From positions 1 through 52,865 of the forward strand of contig DASXBJ010000058.1 in assembly GCA_036491755.1 (NCBI GenBank): a stretch of DNA of 52,865 nt, written 5' to 3'. Below are positions 1-7,025 of this stretch, piece by piece (position 1 is the stretch's first letter; each line of letters starts with the position of its first letter). A program made the position numbers and the translations under genes. The notes beneath the pieces are model-generated. The model searched no databases, had not been told where the DNA came from, and saw only the letters and a program-made list of their open reading frames with translations. This stretch comes from DASXBJ01 sp036491755. Lineage in GTDB: Bacteria; Chloroflexota; Dormibacteria; Dormibacterales; Dormibacteraceae.

Positions 1-1030
1 TCCACGTGCCGGAGACGCCCTCGACCCGGGCCTGGCCCCCAAGGCGCCCCTCGGTGCCGACCTCCCGGGCCACGCGGGTGACCTCGTCGGCGAAGGAGCC
101 GAGCTGGTCGACCATCGTGTTGACCGTGCGCTTGAGCTCGAGGATCTCGCCGCGGACCTCGACCATGATCTTCTGCGAGAGGTCGCCGGTGGCGACGGCG
201 GTGGTGACCCGGGCGATGTCACGGACCTGGTCGGTCAGGTTGGAGGCCATGAAGTTCACGCTGTCGGTCAGGTCCTTCCAGGTACCTGCGACCCCGGGCA
301 CCCGGGCCTGGCCGCCGAGCTTGCCCTCGGTGCCGACCTCGCGGGCGACCCGGGTGACCTCGTCGGCGAACGCGGACAGCTGGTCCACCATCGTGTTCAC
401 GGTCTGCTTCAGCTCGAGGACCTCGCCCTCGGCGTCCACCGTGATCTTCTTGCTCAGGTCGCCGTCGGCCACCGCGGTGGTGACCTGGGCGATGTTGCGG
501 ACCTGGCTGGTCAGGTTGCTGGCCATGAAGTTCACGTTGTCGGTGAGGTCCTTCCAGACCCCGCCCACCCCCTTCACCTGGGCCTGACCGCCCAGCTTGC
601 CCTCGGTGCCCACCTCGCGAGCGACACGCGTCACCTCACCGGCGAAGGCGTTGAGCTGGTCCACCATCGTGTTGACGGTGTCTTTGAGCTCCAGGATCTC
701 GCCCTGGACCTCGACTGTGATCTTCTTGGACAGGTCGCCGTTGGCGACTGCGGTCGTGACCTCGGCGATGTTGCGGACCTGGCCGGTCAGGTTGCCGGCC
801 ATCAGGTTCACGTTGTCGGTGAGGTCCTTCCAGACCCCGCCCACGCCCTTCACGTCGGCCTGGCCGCCGAGGCGTCCCTCGGTGCCCACCTCGCGAGCCA
901 CACGGGTGACCTCGGAGCTGAAGGATCGCAGCTGGTTGACCATCGTGTTGACCGTCTTCGCCGTTTCCAGGAACTGGCCCTGCAGCCGCCGGCCCTGGAT
1001 CTCGAGCGCCATGGTTTCGGACAGGTCGCC
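1..1030 (-). repeat. 276-bp tandem coding repeats (HAMP units)
   Basis: The decamer accatcgtgt recurs at 111, 387, 663 and 939, exactly 276 bp apart (92 codons). The copies are similar at nucleotide level, which suggests recent duplication or gene conversion among HAMP units. The array probably continues beyond the left edge. Confidence 0.9.
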
Positions 1031-1402
1031 GTTGGCGACCGCCCCGATGACGCGGGCCATCTCTCTATTCGGCCGGACGAGATCTTCGACCATGTCGTTC
1101 AACGCTTTCAGGGTCGGGTCCCAGGCCCGGCCGGCGTCGCCCATCGCCGTCCGGTCGACCTGCCCCTCTTTGCCGACGCGCCGCCCGAGGCGTCGGATCT
1201 CGCGCTCGAGGCGCTGGTTCGACTCGATGACGTCGTTGATCGCGTTGGCAAGCAGGCGCGCCGAACCGGAGGCGGTCGCCGGCATACGCACCGAGAAATC
1301 GCCCTTTTTGACCGCAGCCAGGACGGTCAGCGCCGCTTTGGTGTCGAAAGAATCCGCGCCTCCGATGCGCTCCGCTTTCGCTTTGACCACTGTGCTCGCC
1401 AT
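1..1402 (-). CDS. Poly-HAMP sensor kinase, N-terminal part (3' end outside window)
   Basis: Reading leftward from ATG at 1402, the frame is open to the window edge (467 codons, no stop). The N-terminus has no membrane segment. From about residue 110 it holds tandem copies of a 92-residue unit, each containing VNTMVDQL, VTRVAREVGTEGKLGGQA, WKDLTDNVN and VANGDLS-type blocks; VNTMV recurs near residues 152, 244, 336 and 428. This is the poly-HAMP array known from Nik1-type (group III) hybrid histidine kinases and their large bacterial relatives, where GAF, kinase and receiver domains follow. Those domains would lie outside the window, so the kinase call is by family knowledge. The start has a purine-rich ribosome site (AGGAAGGAAAGGGAAGGAAG) directly before ATG. 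The gene lies 49 bp downstream of a sensor kinase on the same strand, probably in one operon. Confidence 0.85.
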   Translation of the reverse strand, partial: MASTVVKAKAERIGGADSFDTKAALTVLAAVKKGDFSVRMPATASGSARLLANAINDVIESNQRLEREIRRLGRRVGKEGQVDRTAMGDAGRAWDPTLKALNDMVEDLVRPNREMARVIGAVANGDLSETMALEIQGRRLQGQFLETAKTVNTMVNQLRSFSSEVTRVAREVGTEGRLGGQADVKGVGGVWKDLTDNVNLMAGNLTGQVRNIAEVTTAVANGDLSKKITVEVQGEILELKDTVNTMVDQLNAFAGEVTRVAREVGTEGKLGGQAQVKGVGGVWKDLTDNVNFMASNLTSQVRNIAQVTTAVADGDLSKKITVDAEGEVLELKQTVNTMVDQLSAFADEVTRVAREVGTEGKLGGQARVPGVAGTWKDLTDSVNFMASNLTDQVRDIARVTTAVATGDLSQKIMVEVRGEILELKRTVNTMVDQLGSFADEVTRVAREVGTEGRLGGQARVEGVSGTW

Positions 1403-1451
1403 CTTCCTTCCCTTTCCTTCCTCTGTTTTTTGCTCTAGATCGAAGATTCCG

Positions 1452-2759
1452 TCACAGGTTCTGGGGCACCCAGAACTCGACTCGTGCCCCGGCGCCCGGC
1501 TCGCTCGTGATGTGGCACCAGCCACCGGCCAGCTGCGCGCGCTCACGCATCGACAAAAGACCGAGATGGCCGGGGGCGCGCTCAGACTCGGCGACCACGA
1601 AGCCCTTGCCGTCGTCGCTGACATGAACCCGCAGGCCCCCATCCATGGCCTTCGTGGTGACGACCACTCGCGTCGCGTGGGCGTGCTTCTCGACGTTGGT
1701 CAGGGCTTCCGAGATGTTCCTCAGCACGATCCCTTCGATCGCCTCCGGCACCTCGGCCGGCAGATTCAGATCGCTCAGAGTCTCGATCCCGGAGGTGATC
1801 CGCATCGATTCGAGCCGCTCGCTGATCGCCTGTCTCAGATCTCGATGCAGCTCGAGCTCCCCGGGGCTCACGTTCATGAGCAGGCGGCGCAGCGAGTCCT
1901 CCACCTTCTGCAGAGTGCTCCGAAGCTGGTCCAGCTGGACCATCTGCTGACCGCCGTTGGCCTCGGCCCGGATGCGTTCCAGCTGGAGCTCGGCGCCTGT
2001 CAGGAGCTGCAGGGAGTCGTCGTGCAAGGCGCTGGCGAAGCGGCGCCGGGCTTCGTCGCCACCGGCGGCCACGTTGTTGAGCAGCCGGCGCCTCGCGGCA
2101 ACCGTCTCCTCCAGGCGGACCGCCGTTTGCACGAGCTCGTCCTCGGTTTCCTTGTACTGCCAGACCAAGCCGCTCGCCATCGCCGCCAGACGCAGAACCC
2201 ACACGTCGGTGGGGAAGAATCCGCGGCGCGAATCGTATGCTGCGACTGCGCCGATCCGGCGCTCCCCAGCTCGCCATGCCACCGCTATCGAGTTCTTGAT
2301 GTCCAGCCCGTGCTCGCGCCACACGCCATCCAGCTCGATCGAGGTGCCCCTCTCGAGGTTGAGCTCGTCGCGATAGACGACGCGCTCGAGAATGCCATCC
2401 TCCTGGTCGGCTCCGAGCTCGATCCGCAGGTCGATGAGATCGCGATCGGCGAACCCGAAGGAGCCGGACTGCGCCGTGAGCGTCCGCGACGTGCCGAGCT
2501 GCCAGAAAGCCACCCTGCGGGCGCCGACCTGCTTGGCGATCGCCTCGCTCAAGCGATGGAAGAAGGCCGGCAGATCCTCGTCCGCATCGAGATATGAGGA
2601 CACGGCGGCCAGGGCCGCGTGGGCAGAGTCGTGCGCCTTCTGCATGCGGATGCCCGAGCGTCGCTTGGACCTGTGGACGCCCTCGCCGCCGGGCTGGGGG
2701 CGCGCTTGGTCGGCGGCGAGCGCCAACTCTCCGCCGACCGGCAGCGCGGCTAGCTCCAC
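1452..2759 (-). CDS. GAF-type sensor histidine kinase, HisKA_3/NarX-like
   Basis: Two-component sensor kinase of about 435 aa, predicted soluble. A GAF-like sensory region spans about residues 45-205, followed by a coiled-coil and a HisKA_3 dimerisation segment with the phospho-acceptor in RRRFASALHDDSLQ (His about 246). A HATPase_c domain follows (ISEALTNVEKHAHA as N box, DDGKG as G1 box, then GHLGLLSMRERA). I chose GTG at 2759 because GGAGG sits 5 nt before it; an in-frame TTG lies at 2771 and an ATG at 2645. The family normally pairs with NarL/LuxR response regulators. None is adjacent; the nearest in this window is at 21497-22138. The next gene on the strand is the poly-HAMP kinase, so the two may act in one signalling pathway (inference). 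Confidence 0.88.
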   Translation of the reverse strand: MELAALPVGGELALAADQARPQPGGEGVHRSKRRSGIRMQKAHDSAHAALAAVSSYLDADEDLPAFFHRLSEAIAKQVGARRVAFWQLGTSRTLTAQSGSFGFADRDLIDLRIELGADQEDGILERVVYRDELNLERGTSIELDGVWREHGLDIKNSIAVAWRAGERRIGAVAAYDSRRGFFPTDVWVLRLAAMASGLVWQYKETEDELVQTAVRLEETVAARRRLLNNVAAGGDEARRRFASALHDDSLQLLTGAELQLERIRAEANGGQQMVQLDQLRSTLQKVEDSLRRLLMNVSPGELELHRDLRQAISERLESMRITSGIETLSDLNLPAEVPEAIEGIVLRNISEALTNVEKHAHATRVVVTTKAMDGGLRVHVSDDGKGFVVAESERAPGHLGLLSMRERAQLAGGWCHITSEPGAGARVEFWVPQNL

Positions 2760-2968
2760 ATGCCCCTCCAAGCCGAGAATTTCCGATCTACATCAAATCG
2801 CCTGGGGGTGGGGCACGTCACCGTACAAGTGAGGTATTCGTGACCAGGGTCCCGAGCTCCCGAACCCGGCCCTGAATCTGCAGAAACTGGCGTGCCCGGC
2901 CTCCGGCGAGGCGGGCACATCTAAGAAACGTGCCGAACCGTGGTCCTACCCGCCGGGGCGGCCGCGCC

Positions 2969-3005
2969 AAAAAAAGAAGACCGGGCTCGCCGTGCGAGCC
3001 CGGTC
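2969..3005 (-). terminator. Rho-independent terminator of the LANTG surface protein gene
   Basis: A perfect 12-bp inverted repeat (2979-2990 and 2994-3005, 3-nt loop CGT) is followed on the minus strand by a TTCTTTTTTT tract (2969-2978). It lies 15 bp after the TAA of the upstream gene. Confidence 0.93.
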
Positions 3006-3019
3006 CAGGGTGCTTTCGC

Positions 3020-4672
3020 TTACGGTCGCCGGCGCCTGATGCCGAGGCCGCCCAGCAGGACCATGATGGCCCCGAGGACACCGCCCGCGATGGGCGCGCC
3101 CGTGTTGGCGAGGCTGACCCCGCCTGCGGTTGCCGTGGCGCCCAGGACTGAGCCTGAACCGCCCGCTGTGGCGCTCGAGCCGCTGACCGAGCCGGATCCG
3201 CCGGTCGTCGTGCCGCCGCCGCCACTCACTGTGCCGCCGCCACTCACTGTGCCGCCGCCACTCACCGTGCCGCCGCCACTCACCGTGCCGCCGCCACCCA
3301 CGGTGCCGCCGCCCGTCGCGGTGGAGCCGGTGGTGTTGCCGGTGCTGGTGCCGGTCGAGGTGCCGCCGCCGCTCACGCCGCCCGTCGCGGTGGAGCCGGT
3401 GGTGTTGCCGGTGCTGTTGCCGGTCGAGGTGTCGCCGCCGCTCACGCCGCCCGTCGCGGTGGAACCGGTGGTGTTGCCGGTGCTGTTGCCGGTCGAGGTG
3501 TCGCCGCCGCCGCTCACGCCGCCAGTCGCGGTGGAACCGGTGGTGTTGCCGGTGCTGCTGCCGGTCGAGGTGCCGCCGCCGCTCACGCCGCCTGTCGCGG
3601 TCGAGCCGGTGGTGTTGCCGGTGCTGTTGCCGGTAGAGGTGTCGCCGCCACCCACGGTGCCGCCGCCCGTCGCGGTCGAGCCGGTGGTGTTGCCGGTGCT
3701 GTTGCCGGTGGAGGTGCCGCCCCCGCTCACGCCGCCCGTCGCGGTCGAGCCGGTGGTGTTGCCGGTGCTGGTGCCGGTCGATGTGTCCGACGTGACGCCC
3801 GCGCCCGTGCTGCCTGTGGTCACGGTGCTGCCCGTGGTGTTGCCGGTGCTCGTGCCCGTGCTTGCGCTGTCGACGTCGTCCGCAGTGACGATCATCTTCT
3901 TCACGACCTTCATCTTGTTATCGCCGTTGCCGGCCGAGGCGCCGGCCTTGATGTCTCCGTTGCCGTGAACCTTGGCATTGTCGCTGCCGCTGACGGTGAC
4001 CGTTGCAGCCACCGGGGCGCCGGCCTTGATGTCTCCGTTGCCGTGGACCTTGGCGTTGTCGCTTGCGCTCACGGAGACAGTCGCTGCCACTGGTGTGCTG
4101 ACCTTGGCGTCGCCATTGCCGTGGACCTTGGCGGAACCGCTTGCCTTGGCGCCGTTGTCGCTTTTGACAACCGCGATCACAACGGGTTGTGCGGTGGCGA
4201 CTGTGTTGCTGTTGTCCTTGCCCTTCGCTTTGACGCTGACGTCGGCGCTGACTGACGCGCTCGCTGTCGCCGGCGCGGTGACAGGTGTCGCGACGCTGAC
4301 CGCGGGTGGAGCCTTGACCGGCTCAGGGGCGCTGACCGGTGGAAGAGCCGCGACAGGGGCTGCCTTCACCGGCGCGACCACTGTTGCGCTCGCACCGGAG
4401 CCTCCGGCCTTCTTCTTGCCGTCGCCCTCGCCGTTGCCATCGCCGCCGATCTGGTGATCGCTCTTCGCCATCGGGTTGTCCTGGCGCTGCACGACCGCTG
4501 ACGCGGTGGTCCTGTCTTGCGCTTTGCCCTGACCGTGTGAGTTGTCCGCAGCCAGGGCGGGCGATGTGCGCGCCAGCATGAGGAAAACCCCCGCCATCAA
4601 GACAAACGCGTTGACGGCCAGGCGCCGCGCGAGCACAGGCCGACTTGCTAGGTAATCGCCGAACGCTTCCAA
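3020..4672 (-). CDS. Secreted repeat protein with LANTG sortase-type anchor
   Basis: Predicted cell-surface protein of 550 aa. The N-terminus has a Sec signal peptide (basic start, hydrophobic core near residues 20-35, likely cleavage after SPALA). A low-complexity Lys/Ala/Val region follows, then three copies of a KVHGNGDxK motif, then seven Ser/Thr/Gly-rich units of 22-25 residues (core TSTGNSTGNTTGSTATGG) and short GGGTVS repeats. The C-terminus has the three-part sorting signal: LANTG (residues 521-525), a hydrophobic segment and an RRRRP tail. LAxTG is the motif of class E-type sortases in high-GC Gram-positives; no sortase gene is in this window. The start is TTG with a strong GGAGG six bases upstream. 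The repeats may form an extended, possibly glycosylated stalk (inference). The gene is monocistronic with its own terminator. Confidence 0.85.
   Translation of the reverse strand: MEAFGDYLASRPVLARRLAVNAFVLMAGVFLMLARTSPALAADNSHGQGKAQDRTTASAVVQRQDNPMAKSDHQIGGDGNGEGDGKKKAGGSGASATVVAPVKAAPVAALPPVSAPEPVKAPPAVSVATPVTAPATASASVSADVSVKAKGKDNSNTVATAQPVVIAVVKSDNGAKASGSAKVHGNGDAKVSTPVAATVSVSASDNAKVHGNGDIKAGAPVAATVTVSGSDNAKVHGNGDIKAGASAGNGDNKMKVVKKMIVTADDVDSASTGTSTGNTTGSTVTTGSTGAGVTSDTSTGTSTGNTTGSTATGGVSGGGTSTGNSTGNTTGSTATGGGTVGGGDTSTGNSTGNTTGSTATGGVSGGGTSTGSSTGNTTGSTATGGVSGGGDTSTGNSTGNTTGSTATGGVSGGDTSTGNSTGNTTGSTATGGVSGGGTSTGTSTGNTTGSTATGGGTVGGGGTVSGGGTVSGGGTVSGGGTVSGGGGTTTGGSGSVSGSSATAGGSGSVLGATATAGGVSLANTGAPIAGGVLGAIMVLLGGLGIRRRRP
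3213..3790 (-). repeat. Tandem Ser/Thr/Gly coding repeats
   Basis: Seven imperfect units of about 66-75 bp, preceded in plus-strand order by 15- to 18-bp ccgccgccactcac units. All are in frame with the LANTG protein. Length variation between units is in whole codons, as expected for slippage-prone repeats under coding selection. Confidence 0.85.
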
Positions 4673-4798
4673 ATGTCACCTCCACGTGGATAAACAGCGA
4701 TTGCCTCGCCGCCATCCTGGACATGGACCCCGTTTTTTTCACGGGGATATGTCGCAGAACGCCCCGCTCAGCGTTCCCTAGTAGGGCAATCCCTTGAC
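4673..4798. promoter_or_regulatory. Divergent leader region with hairpins and palindrome
   Basis: This 126-bp space separates the LANTG gene (minus) from the phosphotransferase gene (plus). On the minus strand it holds a GAACGC/GCGTTC stem, then CCCCGT-GAAAAAA-ACGGGG, then the perfect palindrome TCCACGTGGA (4681-4690) abutting the GGAGG ribosome site. The structures could control translation of the surface protein. I could not match them to a known riboswitch. A TTGACA hexamer at 4794-4799 overlaps the plus-strand start and is probably fortuitous. Confidence 0.3.
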
Positions 4799-6139
4799 AT
4801 GACAACGCAAACAGCAACTCTTGTAACCATGAGCGCGGCAACGGACAAGTCGTCCGTGGCGGGATTCGTCGAGGAGGTTCTCGGCGGATCCGGTTGGGAG
4901 CTGAGCGCAATCAAGCGCCGCTCGTCTCGGCTCGAGCCACCGGATTCTTACTGGGCGAATTTCGACATCGCCATCAATAAGGACGAGGCCCAGCGCCGCC
5001 TCAGACTGGTCGCCAAGGGCGCTCTGAACCCCGCCGCATGGGATCGTCTCAGCTCGCGACTGGCGGCCCAGGTGGCCGACAGGCATTGCGACCCGATCGA
5101 CGGGATTGGTTACCCGCGGCTCTTCCCCGAGTCCCAGCACGCGTACTGGTTCTACCCCTACGACCCCGCCATGCCCGGTTTGGCCGAGGCGGCCGACCCG
5201 GTTCGCATGGCGCGCCTGCTGATGGGCCTGGACGAAGACGATATGGCCGCGACTCTGGCGGCCGCTCGGGGGATGGGCGTCGAGCGGGTTCGATACATGC
5301 CGGAGAATGGCGCGATCCTCCGGTACACGATGGAGGGATTGCAGGCGCTGGACATCTACGGCAAGGTGCAGCCCGGCAATCGAGGGTTGCGCACATACCG
5401 CGTCGTCGAGCAGCTCTGGCGGGCCTCGAAGGACTATCCGGGCCTCCTGAACCTGCCGCGACCTCTCGGCTTCGTCAACCACCTCGGCCTGCTGCTGGAG
5501 GAGCGGATTCGCGGCAAGCCAGTCGGCGGCAGCCGCTCCAACACGGAGTTCATGATGCTCGGCCACGTGGCCGCCGAGGCGCTGGCCGTAATCCACGAAT
5601 CTCGAATCGAGATCGAAGGCGTGATCAACGTCGAGAACGAGATCGCGCGCCTGGACCAGGTGGCGGAACAGTTCAAGTACATCCTGCCCGTCGGCCACTT
5701 CCTTCTGACCGACCTGATTGCGCACATGCGGGATCGCGTGCGCAAGACGGCGGTCGAACAGATCCTGCCGACACACGGCGACCTGAAGTACGACCAGTTC
5801 ATCCACCACAACGGCGAGTTCACGCTGATCGACTTCGACTACTTCGCCATGGCCGAGACGAGCTACGACCTCGGCAAGTTCTGCGCCTACACCGTGCCCT
5901 CGACCCCGAGGGACTGGAGGGAATCCGTCGCCGCTGAAGAGACGCGCGCGACCTTTATTCGTCGGTATCTCGAGCTGCGGCCCGACGCGACCCTGCAGCG
6001 ATTCGCGGTGTACGAGTCCCTGCAGCTCGCGCTGCGGGCCATGGCCGCCATGTGGTCCCAATCCGCGGGTTGGGAGCGGATTGCCGAGACTTTTCTTGTC
6101 ATGGCTTTCGAGCGCTTGAAGAGCCGCTTGCCCGAATAA
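4799..6139 (+). CDS. Phosphotransferase-like protein, APH/choline-kinase fold
   Basis: 446-aa soluble protein. The C-terminal half carries the aminoglycoside-phosphotransferase/kinase-like signature: the catalytic-loop equivalent HGDLKYDQ and, 13 residues later, IDFDYF as the metal-binding DFG equivalent, then YDLGKFCAY. The classical loop is HGDxxxxN; here Gln stands where Asn is expected, so ATP-dependent kinase activity is plausible but not certain. The N-terminal 120 residues resemble no domain I recognise. The substrate cannot be deduced; relatives act on small molecules such as sugars, choline or antibiotics. ATG at 4799 has no clear ribosome site; an alternative ATG is at 4829. It is divergent from the LANTG gene and 94 bp upstream of the CAP-domain gene. 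Confidence 0.7.
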   Translation: MTTQTATLVTMSAATDKSSVAGFVEEVLGGSGWELSAIKRRSSRLEPPDSYWANFDIAINKDEAQRRLRLVAKGALNPAAWDRLSSRLAAQVADRHCDPIDGIGYPRLFPESQHAYWFYPYDPAMPGLAEAADPVRMARLLMGLDEDDMAATLAAARGMGVERVRYMPENGAILRYTMEGLQALDIYGKVQPGNRGLRTYRVVEQLWRASKDYPGLLNLPRPLGFVNHLGLLLEERIRGKPVGGSRSNTEFMMLGHVAAEALAVIHESRIEIEGVINVENEIARLDQVAEQFKYILPVGHFLLTDLIAHMRDRVRKTAVEQILPTHGDLKYDQFIHHNGEFTLIDFDYFAMAETSYDLGKFCAYTVPSTPRDWRESVAAEETRATFIRRYLELRPDATLQRFAVYESLQLALRAMAAMWSQSAGWERIAETFLVMAFERLKSRLPE

Positions 6140-6233
6140 CCAACCTCTTTACCTCGCCGCCGTCTCTTTTACAAGCTTTAACCCAGATGGCGCAGGTCGG
6201 CTGGGCTGATCCCGTCAGACTCGGCAGCCGGTC

Positions 6234-6881
6234 ATGCGAATTCTTTCCTGGTTGGGGGCCGTCGCACTCGTGCTGGTGCTCGTTGCGGGCACCACTGCCG
6301 TCATTCGCCGCAGCCCAACCACCGTGCGCACTTTGGCCGCAGCCCGCACTCCGGTTGTCGCCGCCAGCCCAGTGGTGGACTCTGAGCTGAACGGGCCCGA
6401 GCACCGCCGCCTGATGCCGAGCCCGAGCCCCACCCCGCCGCCTCCTCCTCCGGTGGCCGCGCCCGTCGCCGCGGCGCCCGCCGCAGCAGCGCCGGCAGCC
6501 CCCGTCGCGCGTCCTCCCAGCTTCGTGATCGGCAGCACCCAGCAGGCCATGATCAATCAGGACCGCGCCGCCTCCGGGCTGCCACCGCTGAATTGGAGCT
6601 CCTGTCTCTACAGGGTCGCCGTGAGCAACGCGCAGCGCATGGCGGCCCAGGGCGCCATCTCCCACACCAACGGACCAAACGTCGACCTCACGTGCGGGCT
6701 CGGCCGCCAGGCGGGCGAGAATGTCGGAGATTGGTCCCTGGGCATCAACGACTCCCAGCTGAACTCGATGTTCATGGCCAGCGCCGAGCACAGGGCGAAC
6801 ATCCTGGGGCCCTACCACTATGCGGCCAGCGCATGGGTGGTCTCCAACGGGTACGGCTACATCGCCGTGGAGTTCGGCTAG
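6234..6881 (+). CDS. Secreted CAP/SCP-domain protein
   Basis: 215-aa exported protein. Residues 3-24 form a signal peptide or membrane anchor. A Pro/Ala-rich linker (about 60-95) leads to a CAP (SCP/PR-1) domain from about residue 100. Visible family features are INQDRAASGLPPLNW, the His of AISHTNG, GENVG and MASAEHRANIL, giving the His/Glu residues of the CAP cavity. Bacterial CAP proteins are extracellular and often linked to spore coat, adhesion or lipid binding; the precise role is unknown. It precedes a class A PBP, suggesting a cell-wall location. Two Cys (in SSCLYR and LTCGLG) could form a disulphide. Confidence 0.83.
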   Translation: MRILSWLGAVALVLVLVAGTTAVIRRSPTTVRTLAAARTPVVAASPVVDSELNGPEHRRLMPSPSPTPPPPPPVAAPVAAAPAAAAPAAPVARPPSFVIGSTQQAMINQDRAASGLPPLNWSSCLYRVAVSNAQRMAAQGAISHTNGPNVDLTCGLGRQAGENVGDWSLGINDSQLNSMFMASAEHRANILGPYHYAASAWVVSNGYGYIAVEFG

Positions 6882-7025
6882 CCGGAGCTCGCAGCCGGCT
6901 TTGAGCTCCTCCCAGGGCCGAACCGCCCTCCGAGTAGGGCACCGGAAGTGCGCGTTGTTCTGTCGAAGCGCTCCGAGCGGCCTGACGCCGCGCCAGTCGA
7001 GCGCTCGGAGGAGGAGCGCGAAGGG

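Noticed and set aside
6..2597. Long plus-strand open frames over the first 2.6 kb (193 and 666 aa)
   Set aside because: They are antisense shadows of the poly-HAMP and sensor kinase genes; high GC keeps the reverse frames open. Their translations are Ser/Arg/Pro-rich without domains.
3213..3790. Tandem repeats as a possible CRISPR array
   Set aside because: Units are coding, contiguous and lack unique spacers.
2940..3968. Plus-strand 342-aa Pro/Val-rich repeat frame
   Set aside because: Antisense of the LANTG protein repeats; the minus-strand frame has signal peptide, sorting signal, ribosome site and terminator.
4673..4798. Cyclic di-GMP or ydaO riboswitch before the LANTG gene
   Set aside because: The conserved core sequences of those classes could not be found in the leader, only simple stems.
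4778..6061. Minus-strand 427-aa frame over the phosphotransferase gene
   Set aside because: No recognisable domain; the plus frame has kinase-fold motifs and proper codon bias.
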